From Rouxiella sp. WC2420 (GTDB lineage: Bacteria > Pseudomonadota > Gammaproteobacteria > Enterobacterales > Enterobacteriaceae): a stretch of DNA of 64,000 nucleotides. The position numbers were made by a program, and so were the translations under genes. Positions within the stretch are counted from its first letter, which is position 1; each line of letters starts with the position of its first letter. Below the pieces are notes generated by a model, which made no database searches, was not told the DNA's origin, and was given only the letters and a program-made list of their open reading frames with translations. Where the stretch lies: positions 434,001 through 498,000 of the forward strand of contig NZ_CP165628.1 in NCBI RefSeq assembly GCF_041200025.1. The letters run 5' to 3'. This document shows positions 1-8,322 of the stretch, in pieces.

Positions 1-1031
1 CCATTGACGGTGAGTTTCAGCGGGCTATCAAGACAGCTTTTATCGATGCACACGCCGCAGGCATCAAGCATCCAGTGCTGTGCGGGGCGATTCCTTTTGA
101 TAAGCGCCTGCCTTCGGCGCTGTTTGTGCCACAGAAAACTCAGTGGCTGGATCGCCCATCCGCAATGGCGAGCGCAATGAGAACGGATAGCCCGCTGCCT
201 GAAATAGAAAGCAAAACCGAGCTACCTGCTCAAAACATTTTTATGCAGATGGTCGGGGATGCCGTACAGGCAATGAATGAAGGGCGTCTCGACAAGGCCG
301 TGCTGTCACGATTGCTGGAAATCAAAACCCGCAACCCGGTGTCACGCGATGCGTTGATGAACCGCGTAGTGGCGCAGAATCCCAACGGCTATCACTTCCA
401 CGTACCTCTTGAAAAGGGGGTGTTGATCGGCGCCAGCCCAGAGCTGTTGCTGCGTAAACACGGCAATCAGTTTTATTCCAATCCTCTTGCCGGCTCGGCG
501 CGGCGCGAAAGCAGTCCACAAAAGGATGAAGAGGTCAGCCGCCAACTGCTGAACTCGGGTAAAGACCTTTATGAGCATCACATTGTGATTGAGGGCATGC
601 GCAAGGTACTGGCTGAACGCAGCCATTCTTTGCAGTCTCCTGATTCTCCTGAATTATTAAGCACGCCAACTCTGTGGCACCTATCGACGCCTATCAAAGG
701 TGAAGCACGAGATGCGCGAGAAAACGCGCTGTCGCTGGCCTGTTTGCTACATCCGACACCGGCGCTGTGTGGCTCTCCGACAAATATTGCCCGTGATTTG
801 ATTGAGCAATTGGAACCCTTCGATCGTGGCCTGTTTGGCGGCATCGTCGGCTGGTGTGACGATCGCGGAAACGGTGAATGGGTTGTCACTATCCGCTGCG
901 GCACCGTTGTTGAAGATCAAGTTCGGCTGTTTGCCGGTGCGGGCATAGTCCCCGACTCTTCGCCTGAATCTGAATGGCATGAAACCGGCGTCAAATTAAA
1001 CACCATGCTGCGCGCATTCGGTTTGCATTAA
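1..1031 (+). CDS. entC: Isochorismate synthase EntC (5' end outside window)
   Basis: EntC converts chorismate to isochorismate, the first step of 2,3-dihydroxybenzoate and enterobactin synthesis in the cytoplasm. The frame is open from base 3, so the start lies upstream; about 342 residues are visible against about 390 in E. coli EntC. The chorismate-binding core is present, with KAVLSRLLEI, a GASPELLL segment, the conserved LAGSARR stretch and the C-terminal RLFAGAGIV segment. It is the first gene of an entC-entE-entB-entA order, with 69 bases before entE. No frameshift is visible. The identity rests on the family motifs together with the operon context. Confidence 0.95.
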   Translation, partial: IDGEFQRAIKTAFIDAHAAGIKHPVLCGAIPFDKRLPSALFVPQKTQWLDRPSAMASAMRTDSPLPEIESKTELPAQNIFMQMVGDAVQAMNEGRLDKAVLSRLLEIKTRNPVSRDALMNRVVAQNPNGYHFHVPLEKGVLIGASPELLLRKHGNQFYSNPLAGSARRESSPQKDEEVSRQLLNSGKDLYEHHIVIEGMRKVLAERSHSLQSPDSPELLSTPTLWHLSTPIKGEARDARENALSLACLLHPTPALCGSPTNIARDLIEQLEPFDRGLFGGIVGWCDDRGNGEWVVTIRCGTVVEDQVRLFAGAGIVPDSSPESEWHETGVKLNTMLRAFGLH

Positions 1032-1100
1032 TTTCGAGAACACCTCTGGAAAAGTAAGTTTTAAAACTGAGCTTAATAAAATAGGTTTGAGAGAATAACT

Positions 1101-2729
1101 ATGAGCATTGCTTTTAACTCCTGGCCCACCGATTTAGCCAAACGTTATCGCGAACGCGGCTATTGGATTGATCAGCCGCTGACCGACATACTTGCGCGCC
1201 AGGCCAACAATGACAGTATCGCGATGATTGATGCTGCTGGCAGTCTGTCTTATCGTGAATTGAATCAACAATCTGACCGGCTGGCAGGTGCGCTGCGTCG
1301 CCGTGGGCTGGCTTCCGGTGATACCGCATTGGTTCAGCTTGGTAACATCAATGAATTCTACGTAGTATTTTTTGCACTGCTGAAAGTCGGGATTGTGCCG
1401 GTTAACGCGCTGTTTAGTCATCAACGCAGCGAACTACAGTCCTACGCTGGCCAGATAAAACCGTCGCTTGTCATCGCCGATCGCAATCACGCGCTTTTTG
1501 GCAATGACACCTTTTTGAATGAGTTTCTCGTCCAGCATTCTTGTGTACGCCAAATCGCGCTGCATAACGAGGACAAGCCTGAACAATCATTAAAAGGGTG
1601 GATCGCCGAGCCGCAGGGCGATTTTATCGCCTCGCCAACCGCCGCCGATCAGGTGGCTTTTTTCCAGCTTTCCGGCGGCAGCACCGGCACGCCAAAGCTT
1701 ATCCCGCGCACGCACAACGACTATTACTACAGCGTCCGCGCGAGCGTCGAGGTGTGTCATTTCGATACCGACACCCGCTATCTTTGTGCTTTGCCCATCG
1801 CCCATAACTATCCAATGAGTTCTCCGGGCGCGCTTGGCGTGTTCTACGGCGGCGGGCAGATGGTTTTGGCTGCTGACCCAAGCGCACAGTTGTGCTTCCA
1901 GCTAATTGAAAAGCATAAAGTTAATGTAACTGCATTGGTTCCGCCTGCGGTCACGCTCTGGTTGCAGGCTATTGAAGAATGGGGCAGCAATCAGGCTTTG
2001 GCTAGCCTCTGGCTGTTGCAGGTGGGCGGAGCCAAGCTGGGTGAAACGCTGGCTGCGCGCGTCCAGAATGAAATGGGCTGTCAGCTGCAGCAGGTGTTTG
2101 GCATGGCGGAAGGGCTGGTCAACTACACCCGTCTCGACGATAGCCAGCAGCATATTTTGACTACTCAGGGTTATCCGATGTCGCCAGACGATGAACTTTG
2201 GGTGGCCGACGAACAGGGTAATCCGCTGCCCGCCGGTGAAGTTGGGCGGCTGATGACGCGGGGTCCTTACACCTTCCGAGGTTATTTCAACAGTCCCGAG
2301 CACAATGCAGAGGCCTTTGACGAAAACGGCTTCTACTGTTCTGGTGACCTGATTTCACTGACCGCAGACGGCTACGTCAAAGTAGAAGGGCGGCTTAAAG
2401 ATCAGATCAATCGCGGCGGTGAAAAAATCGCAGCCGAGGAAATCGAAAACTTGCTGCTGCGCCATCCCGGGATTATCAACGCGGCGCTGGTTTCCATGCC
2501 TGATGAACTGATGGGTGAGAAAAGCTGCGCATTTATTATTACTGATACTGAGCTGAAGTCCGCTGCGTTGCGCCGCCACCTGCGCGAGCAGGGCATTGCT
2601 GAGTTCAAACTGCCTGACCGCTTTATCCGCGTTGATCAACTGCCGCTCACTGCGGTCGGAAAAATAGATAAAAAACTTTTGCGCCAAACTTTTGAAGCGC
2701 AGCCAATTGCACAATCCTCTGGAGAATAA
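1101..2729 (+). CDS. entE: 2,3-dihydroxybenzoate-AMP ligase EntE
   Basis: EntE adenylates 2,3-dihydroxybenzoate and loads it on the aryl carrier domain of EntB. The 542-residue protein has the full ANL adenylating-enzyme layout: the P-loop [15 protein letters not shown] near residues 190-205, the FGMAEG segment near 332, the YCSGD motif near 412 and the C-terminal [14 protein letters not shown] hinge with the catalytic lysine in [10 protein letters not shown]. coli EntE is 536 residues. It lies three bases before entB and is co-transcribed with its neighbours. Confidence 0.96.
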   Translation: MSIAFNSWPTDLAKRYRERGYWIDQPLTDILARQANNDSIAMIDAAGSLSYRELNQQSDRLAGALRRRGLASGDTALVQLGNINEFYVVFFALLKVGIVPVNALFSHQRSELQSYAGQIKPSLVIADRNHALFGNDTFLNEFLVQHSCVRQIALHNEDKPEQSLKGWIAEPQGDFIASPTAADQVAFFQLSGGSTGTPKLIPRTHNDYYYSVRASVEVCHFDTDTRYLCALPIAHNYPMSSPGALGVFYGGGQMVLAADPSAQLCFQLIEKHKVNVTALVPPAVTLWLQAIEEWGSNQALASLWLLQVGGAKLGETLAARVQNEMGCQLQQVFGMAEGLVNYTRLDDSQQHILTTQGYPMSPDDELWVADEQGNPLPAGEVGRLMTRGPYTFRGYFNSPEHNAEAFDENGFYCSGDLISLTADGYVKVEGRLKDQINRGGEKIAAEEIENLLLRHPGIINAALVSMPDELMGEKSCAFIITDTELKSAALRRHLREQGIAEFKLPDRFIRVDQLPLTAVGKIDKKLLRQTFEAQPIAQSSGE

Positions 2730-2732
2730 TTG

Positions 2733-3602
2733 ATGGCTATTCCAAAACTTGAATCCTACGCCTTGCCGACTGTGGCAGAGCTGCCAACCAACAAGGTGAA
2801 GTGGGAGCTTGAGCCCACGCGTGCGGCTTTGCTGATCCATGACATGCAGCAATATTTTTTAAACTTCTGGGAAGAAGACAGCCCGCTGATTAAGCAGGTG
2901 GTTGAAAACATTGCCAATCTGCGCCGCTACTGCAAAGCGCAGGGCATTCCGGTGTTTTATACCGCACAGCCGAACAATCAAAGCGATGAGGATCGTGCGC
3001 TGCTTAAAGATATGTGGGGGCCGGGCCTAAACAAGCATCCAGAGCAGCAGGCAGTAGTGGTGGCGCTTGCCCCGGATGAAGACGATCAGGTGCTGGTAAA
3101 ATGGCGTTACAGCGCCTTTCATCGTTCACCATTACAAGAAATCTTGCAGGAAACCGGTCGCGACCAGCTGATTATTTGCGGTGTCTATGCGCATATTGGC
3201 TGTCTGACTACTGCTATTGACGGCTTTATGCGTAATATCCAGCCGTTCATGGTTGCCGATGGCCTTGCCGACTTCTCCCGTGATGAACACCTGATGGCGC
3301 TGCGTTATAACGCTGGCCGCTGTGGCCGCGTGGTGATGACGGCAGACTTGACCGGTGCAGAATCCAGGCCTGGTTATGCCAGCAAGGAACAGCTGCGCAA
3401 CGAAATTTTGCCGCTGCTGGATGAAGACAGCGAAGATTTGCAAGATGATGACAATTTGATCGATTACGGCCTGGATTCGGTACGTATTATGGCGCTGGCA
3501 ACCCGCTGGCGTAAAATCCGCGAAGATATTGATTTTGTCGTGCTGGCTAAAAATCCTACTCTTAATGGCTGGTGGCAGCTGCTGTCCGGAGAAAAAACCT
3601 GA
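2733..3602 (+). CDS. entB: Isochorismatase / aryl carrier protein EntB
   Basis: EntB is bifunctional. The N-terminal domain hydrolyses isochorismate to 2,3-dihydro-2,3-dihydroxybenzoate. The C-terminal aryl carrier domain holds the activated acid for the enterobactin synthetase. Visible are the isochorismatase motif LLIHDMQQYF (near residue 35) and the carrier motif DYGLDSVR, whose serine (about residue 249) is the phosphopantetheine site. The ATG at 2733 is preferred over the in-frame TTG at 2730 because GGAG lies 8 bases before it. Length is 289 residues (E. coli 285). It overlaps entA by TGATG. Confidence 0.96.
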   Translation: MAIPKLESYALPTVAELPTNKVKWELEPTRAALLIHDMQQYFLNFWEEDSPLIKQVVENIANLRRYCKAQGIPVFYTAQPNNQSDEDRALLKDMWGPGLNKHPEQQAVVVALAPDEDDQVLVKWRYSAFHRSPLQEILQETGRDQLIICGVYAHIGCLTTAIDGFMRNIQPFMVADGLADFSRDEHLMALRYNAGRCGRVVMTADLTGAESRPGYASKEQLRNEILPLLDEDSEDLQDDDNLIDYGLDSVRIMALATRWRKIREDIDFVVLAKNPTLNGWWQLLSGEKT

Positions 3603-4360
3603 TGGAAAATAGTTTGGAGTTTGCCAACAAACGCGTATGGGTGACCGGCGCGGGGCAGGGCATTGGTTACACGACCGCGCTGGCCTTCGTTAAAGCCGGG
3701 GCCGAAGTTATAGGCTTTGATCGGCATTTCGGTAGTAGTCACTATCCTTTTCGCACTGAAGTGCTGGATATCACCGATGTCAAAGCGGTGCGCGAAGTGT
3801 GTCAGCGTGTGTTGGCTGAAAACGATCGACTGGACGTGCTGGTCAATGGTGCGGGTATTTTACGCATGGGCGTCACCGATGAGCTCAGCGATGATGACTG
3901 GAATGACTGTCTGGCAGTCAATGCTGGCGGGGCTTTCAATATGTTTCGCCATACGCTGCCGGTTTTTCGTCGCCAGCAGCATGGTGCCATCGTCAGCATC
4001 GCCTCCAATGCGGCACACGTTCCGCGCATTGGCATGTCTGCCTATTGTGCTTCAAAAGCGGCATTGCGTAGTTTGTGCCTGAGCGTGGGATTGGAAATGG
4101 CTCCTTTTGGCGTGCGCTGTAACCTGATTTCTCCTGGCTCTACCGACACGCCGATGCAGCGCGGCATGTGGACCTCGCCGGAAAGTGAGCAGAATACCAT
4201 CAACGGTTTCCCGGAACAGTTCAAACTGGGCATTCCTTTGGGGAAAATGGGTAAACCGCAAGACGTGGCCGATGCTGTGTTGTTTATGGCTTCTGACCGC
4301 GCAGGGCACATTACCATGCAGGATATTGTGATCGATGGCGGTGCGACTCTCGCTGCCTGA
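3602..4360 (+). CDS. entA: 2,3-dihydro-2,3-dihydroxybenzoate dehydrogenase EntA
   Basis: EntA oxidises 2,3-dihydro-2,3-dihydroxybenzoate to 2,3-dihydroxybenzoate using NAD. It is a 252-residue short-chain dehydrogenase with the nucleotide motif TGAGQGIGY near residue 14, the NGAG segment and the YCASK catalytic pair near residue 150. The start ATG at 3602 overlaps the entB stop. The in-frame upstream start at 3572 lies inside entB and is less likely. Enterobacterial operons often continue with entH (ybdB); here a terminator and a convergent gene follow instead. Confidence 0.95.
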   Translation: MENSLEFANKRVWVTGAGQGIGYTTALAFVKAGAEVIGFDRHFGSSHYPFRTEVLDITDVKAVREVCQRVLAENDRLDVLVNGAGILRMGVTDELSDDDWNDCLAVNAGGAFNMFRHTLPVFRRQQHGAIVSIASNAAHVPRIGMSAYCASKAALRSLCLSVGLEMAPFGVRCNLISPGSTDTPMQRGMWTSPESEQNTINGFPEQFKLGIPLGKMGKPQDVADAVLFMASDRAGHITMQDIVIDGGATLAA

Positions 4361-4404
4361 TAGATTACTGCTCTTTGGCTTACAATAAAAAACCCACGGA
4401 AATG

Positions 4405-4454
4405 AACTGCACCCCAAAAGTTGGATACCCGACTAAGTAAGGTGCAGTTTTTTA
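4405..4454. terminator. Bidirectional terminator after entA, possibly an IS-end remnant
   Basis: Nine-base arms AACTGCACC (4405-4413) and GGTGCAGTT (4441-4449) enclose a 27-base loop and are followed by a T run. It sits between the convergent entA and glycosyltransferase genes, so it can serve both. The left arm and following CCCAAAAGTTGGA look like the terminal inverted repeat of an IS150-group IS3-family element. That resemblance is from memory, and no transposase is present. Confidence 0.65.
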
Positions 4455-4459
4455 TGGGG

Positions 4460-5383
4460 CTACCAGTGGCGAATCAACTTTTTGACCTTGATCAGTTTGC
4501 GCTTATAGCTAATCCGAACATTGGGATGCAGCAGGAAAGGCAGCATATCCACGTCCTCGATATTCTGTTTGATCGAGCCTCGATCCTTCCATTTTGAAAT
4601 CGTCAAATGGTTGCGATTAACAAATTCTATCCAATGGCAGACCTGAAGGAATCGAAACTCTCCCTGCAGCACTAAAGACATTTGATCCAACCCTTTTCTG
4701 CACAGATGTATTTTCTCTTCACTGATATCGCTAGACAGCGTATTACCGTGCTTGAAGTACAAATAGGGGCCGGTTGCAGAAAGGTAGATTTTTTTGCAGC
4801 TCTTTAATACCTCAGGGAAAGCGAAAGAATCTTCGTAGCAAATATAGTTAGGGAATTTGCAGTGCAAAAGAATACTGCGCTTAATAAATTTGCCAATAAA
4901 GTGTGCCTGGAATGCCTGATGAATCAGATATTTTTTTATCGCAGCGTTGGTAGTAATCGGTTTGGGTTGCAGTGCTTGGCTAACCGCAGGCACGTCATTG
5001 TTTCTGACTTCGGTCAGGCGAGTGATAAGCATGTCGGGGTGATGGCTGCCAAGAAAATCGATGACTTCAATCATGGAGCCAGCCTGTAGCTGGTCATCGC
5101 CATCAACCATGGTGATATATTCGCCCTGGGCTTTGGAAACGCCGAAATTCCTGACCTTACCAATATTTTTGTAGGCGACGTTATACAAGATGACATTGCT
5201 TTGGCCCTTGGCGAACTGCTGGTAAATATCGCCGGTGGCATCGGTGGAAGAGTCATTTATAAGCATGATCTCACACTGAGAGAATTTATCCCCCAAAGCC
5301 AGTTTGATTGAGTCAAGGCATGATGTTAAGTGCTGAGCACAATTATGCGCCGTGACTATTACACTCAAGTCATATTGTTTCAT
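4460..5383 (-). CDS. Family 2 glycosyltransferase
   Basis: This 307-residue protein is a GT-A fold glycosyltransferase of family 2. Such enzymes transfer sugars from nucleotide donors to surface polysaccharide at the inner face of the membrane. Visible are the start DLSVIVTAHNCAQHL, the donor-binding INDSSTDAT and the metal-binding DGDD (near residue 96). No clear membrane segment is seen. It stands alone, convergent with entA, so acceptor and sugar are unknown. A lone polysaccharide gene next to a siderophore operon and a tRNA att site may be a relic of another island; that is inference. Confidence 0.8.
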   Translation of the reverse strand: MKQYDLSVIVTAHNCAQHLTSCLDSIKLALGDKFSQCEIMLINDSSTDATGDIYQQFAKGQSNVILYNVAYKNIGKVRNFGVSKAQGEYITMVDGDDQLQAGSMIEVIDFLGSHHPDMLITRLTEVRNNDVPAVSQALQPKPITTNAAIKKYLIHQAFQAHFIGKFIKRSILLHCKFPNYICYEDSFAFPEVLKSCKKIYLSATGPYLYFKHGNTLSSDISEEKIHLCRKGLDQMSLVLQGEFRFLQVCHWIEFVNRNHLTISKWKDRGSIKQNIEDVDMLPFLLHPNVRISYKRKLIKVKKLIRHW

Positions 5384-5666
5384 CTATATAATTTCTTAGT
5401 CGCTAAAGGAACCACTTTGGGTTGAGCCACTGCGTCAACAATCAGTTTAGCATTCTGGTTGCTGACTGCCTGTCGGGTTATTTTAGCAAATTCAATGAGG
5501 GTTATGTCACAAAGCCGAAACAATTCTCAAATGTTTAATAAAAATATCAGGCTGAGGCCATTAATTTAGGCAGGACTTATCGTTAGATAAATTTAAATGG
5601 TGAAAATTTTCAGGGCGTTGCGTTTGAAGTGGTAGGGGCGAAGAAGTGACTGGTGGGAAGAATCTG
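5384..5666. other. Intergenic, promoter region of the glycosyltransferase
   Basis: No credible gene is seen here. The stretch is AT-rich near 5500-5600 and should contain the promoter of the leftward glycosyltransferase. No motif strong enough to name was found. Confidence 0.4.
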
Positions 5667-5670
5667 AAAG

Positions 5671-5767
5671 CAAAAAACCCGCCGAAGCGTAACACCGTTC
5701 ACTTAAGATGTTTTGAGTGAACGGTCGCCATAGGCGGGTTCTTCTAAATAGGGTGCCCGGACTCGGA
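5671..5767 (-). repeat. Older remnant of the tRNA-Phe 3' end with its terminator
   Basis: On the minus strand this reads as the last 16 bases of tRNA-Phe before CCA-end context (GGTGCCCGGACTCGGA at 5752-5767 on the plus strand), then a terminator stem (arms AACCCGCC 5676-5683 and GGCGGGTT 5733-5740). It repeats the layout of the true attL copy about 160 bases to the right. The terminator loop is enlarged by a second perfect hairpin, CCGTTCACT (5695-5703) with AGTGAACGG (5716-5724). This looks like the scar of an earlier integration at the same tRNA, or a partial duplication. Confidence 0.6.
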
Positions 5768-5878
5768 CAAAAACGTCGGGAACGTTTTGAACAGCGCTTG
5801 CGCTGGCCCGTTAGGGTGAGTCTCATGGATGAGACGAATAATCGAACGCAGTTCGATGGAGAGTCCGGATCTCTGAAA

Positions 5879-5903
5879 GCAAAAAACCCGCCATAGGCGG
5901 GTT
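5879..5903 (-). terminator. Original terminator of the tRNA-Phe gene, now at the ICE left end
   Basis: On the minus strand, AACCCGCC-TAT-GGCGGGTT is followed directly by a T run. It lies just beyond the tRNA 3' remnant at attL, where the terminator of the uninterrupted tRNA-Phe gene would be. ICE insertion has separated it from the functional tRNA at 61.6 kb. Confidence 0.75.
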
Positions 5904-5911
5904 CTTCTAAA

Positions 5912-5964
5912 TATGGTGCCCGGACTCGGAATCGAACCAAGGACACGGGGATTTTCAATCCCCT
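5912..5964. repeat. attL: 53-bp direct repeat, tRNA-Phe 3' end copy
   Basis: These 53 bases are identical to 61626-61678 and include the last 51 bases of tRNA-Phe, from the anticodon arm to CCA. Identity stops at 5965, where the tRNA sequence is lost and element DNA begins. This is the standard footprint of tyrosine-recombinase integration into a tRNA 3' end. Confidence 0.95.
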
Positions 5965-6056
5965 TGCTGAGACTTTAGGTTTGATTTTTTCACCGGATTT
6001 CATGCAGTAAACGGGCATTGACGGAATACGCAGGTGTACACCCGAACTAACTTCGG

Positions 6057-6950
6057 ATGTGCATGATGAAAATACTTCCCGTAATTTCCACCAAAGGTGG
6101 AGAAGGCAAATCTACGCAAGCCGCAAACCTCTGTGGCTTCCTCGCTGATGCAGGACTGAAGACGCTTTTAATCGATGGCGACTTCGGCCAGCCCACTGCC
6201 AGCAGCATCTATCAACTCACCTACGAAGCGCCGTGCGGCATATACGAACTGCTGATGCAGTCGGTAGATCTCGGCGATGCCAGCAACATAATCTCCAACA
6301 GCTTCATCCCTAATCTCGACGTCATCATCTCCAACGACCCTCAAGCCCACTTACTCACTGCAATGTTGCACGCGCCGGATGGCCGGTTGCGTATGCGCAA
6401 CGTGCTGCAGCATCCGCTGTTCAATGAGTACGACGTCATCATCATTGATTCACAGGGCGCGCGTTCGGTGATGCTGGAGCTGATTGCACTTGCCGCCACC
6501 GACACCACCATCGGCATAGTGAAGCCGGTGCTGCCAGACATCCGCGAGTTCCTGCGCGGTGCTATCGCGATGTTCGAACAGCTACGCTCACTCTCCTCCT
6601 ACGGCATAGCGCTTCCGGCGATTCGTATTCTGGTGAATTGCATGGATTACACCTCGCTGGCCAAAACCACGCTGGGCCAACTTGAGACGATTGTCAGCGA
6701 AGGGAAATATAGTCCCTACGCTGACGAGATCCCTGTGTCGCTGCTGAATACCCAAATCTACGATCTCGACATCTATAAGGCAGGCCACTTTGCTGGCGAA
6801 CCTGCACACCGGTTAGAAACGCAGACGCGCCGCAAGAGTGATTCAGCACTGCAAACCATGCACAACCTGGCGTGTGAATTGTTCCCGGAATGGCGCGATC
6901 AGTTTGATGCGCTTCTTTCACGTTCTGTTAAGGAGGTGAACCATGTCTAA
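6057..6950 (+). CDS. parA: ParA/Soj-type partition ATPase of the ICE
   Basis: This is a 297-residue ParA-family ATPase, the usual first gene beside attL in this ICE class. It probably helps to keep the excised element. The deviant Walker A motif KGGEGKST lies near residues 14-21 and IIIDSQGA near residue 124 fits Walker B. ATG codons at 6057, 6063 and 6066 are all possible starts, and none has a strong ribosome site; family members usually begin just before the LPVISTKGG segment, which favours 6066. It overlaps the next gene by 8 bases. Confidence 0.9.
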   Translation: MCMMKILPVISTKGGEGKSTQAANLCGFLADAGLKTLLIDGDFGQPTASSIYQLTYEAPCGIYELLMQSVDLGDASNIISNSFIPNLDVIISNDPQAHLLTAMLHAPDGRLRMRNVLQHPLFNEYDVIIIDSQGARSVMLELIALAATDTTIGIVKPVLPDIREFLRGAIAMFEQLRSLSSYGIALPAIRILVNCMDYTSLAKTTLGQLETIVSEGKYSPYADEIPVSLLNTQIYDLDIYKAGHFAGEPAHRLETQTRRKSDSALQTMHNLACELFPEWRDQFDALLSRSVKEVNHV

Positions 6951-8322
6951 GTCCAGCAATTACCCAATCGATATGCCGCATTCCATCGATGCTGAGCAGG
7001 CGGTGCTGGGTGCGCTAATGCTCGATAACGATCGCTGGGATGATGTGGTTACGCTGATTCATCGTGAAGACTTCTTCTCCGGCCCGCATCGCGCGATTTT
7101 CAAAGGTATCGACGAACTGGCCAAAGGCAACAGCCCGTTCGACCTAATCACGCTCAGCGAACTGCTGGAACGCCACAACATCATCGATCAGTGCGGTGGA
7201 TTTGCTTATCTCGCCGAGCTGAGCAAGAACACGCCGAGCGCCGCCAATATCCTCGCCTACGCGCGGATAATTGCCGAAAAGAGTCAGTTGCGTCAGCTGT
7301 ATGTGCTTGGCAATCAGCTAACGCGCGATGTGCAGCTTCCCAACGCTGCCGCCAGCAACATCACCGAAGTCGCAGAAAGCCAGCTGTTCAACCTTGCCGA
7401 GAAAGGCCATGCGCGTCAGCACCAGGAAATCACCGTTCTCGATGGCATGTCACAGCTGCTTACCCGGCTAGAAGAGACGACCGGCGGCAATGGCATCACC
7501 GGTACGCCGTCGGGTTTTCGAGAGCTAGACCAGATGACCTGCGGTTTGCAGGCGGGCGATTTAATTCTGCTGGCCGCGCGTCCCTCGATGGGTAAAACGG
7601 CGCTGGCATTGGCGATGTGCGAATCGGCGCTGGATGCGCTGGAGAGCAATTTAGTCTTCTGCTTCAGCCTGGAAATGCCCGCCGAGCAGCTGATGATGCG
7701 GCTGGTTGCAATGCTGGGCCAGGTTGAGCTGAATTTGCTGCGCAGCGGCCAGCTCGATGATGAATGCTGGGCCAGAATCAGCATGGCGATGGAGCGCGTC
7801 ACTGCCTGGAAAGACCGGCTGATTATAGATGAAAACAGCGATCAGACTCCGGCGCTATTACGTGCCCGCGCGCGGCGTTACATCCGTAAATACGGGCAAC
7901 CGAGCCTGATTCTGGTCGATTACCTGCAACTGATGCGTGTACCTGAACAGGAAAACCGCACGCAGGAGATTTCAGAGATCTCGCGTTGCCTGAAAGCGCT
8001 GGCCAAAGAGCTGAAATGTCCGCTTGTCGCGCTATCCCAGCTCAATCGCCAGGTTGAGTCGCGTCCTAATAAGCGGCCAAACAACGGCGATCTGCGCGAT
8101 TCTGGCGCGCTGGAACAGGACGCCGACCTGATTCTCTTCATCTATCGCGATGAAGTTTATAACGAGAATTCCACCGAAAAAGGCATCGCCGAAATCATCA
8201 TTGGCAAGCAGCGCCAGGGCCCTATCGGCACCGTTAAAACCGCCTATGATGGCCGCTACACGCGTTTTTCTAATGCTGAAAACAACTCTTATCACTTCGG
8301 TTATGGGAGGGCTCAGGCATGA
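6943..8322 (+). CDS. dnaB: DnaB-like replicative helicase of the ICE
   Basis: This 459-residue protein has the DnaB layout: an N-terminal primase-interaction domain starting with DAEQAVLGALMLD, then a RecA-like ATPase with Walker A ARPSMGKTALAL near residue 211 and Walker B LILVDYLQLM near residue 323. It should unwind element DNA during replication of the excised circle. A strong ribosome site AAGGAGGTG precedes the ATG at 6943. It overlaps parB by ATGA, so parA-dnaB-parB are translationally coupled. Confidence 0.93.
   Translation: MSKSSNYPIDMPHSIDAEQAVLGALMLDNDRWDDVVTLIHREDFFSGPHRAIFKGIDELAKGNSPFDLITLSELLERHNIIDQCGGFAYLAELSKNTPSAANILAYARIIAEKSQLRQLYVLGNQLTRDVQLPNAAASNITEVAESQLFNLAEKGHARQHQEITVLDGMSQLLTRLEETTGGNGITGTPSGFRELDQMTCGLQAGDLILLAARPSMGKTALALAMCESALDALESNLVFCFSLEMPAEQLMMRLVAMLGQVELNLLRSGQLDDECWARISMAMERVTAWKDRLIIDENSDQTPALLRARARRYIRKYGQPSLILVDYLQLMRVPEQENRTQEISEISRCLKALAKELKCPLVALSQLNRQVESRPNKRPNNGDLRDSGALEQDADLILFIYRDEVYNENSTEKGIAEIIIGKQRQGPIGTVKTAYDGRYTRFSNAENNSYHFGYGRAQA

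Noticed and set aside
5593..6018. A 141-codon minus-strand frame across attL
   Set aside because: It covers two tRNA remnants and terminators and has no domain or ribosome site.
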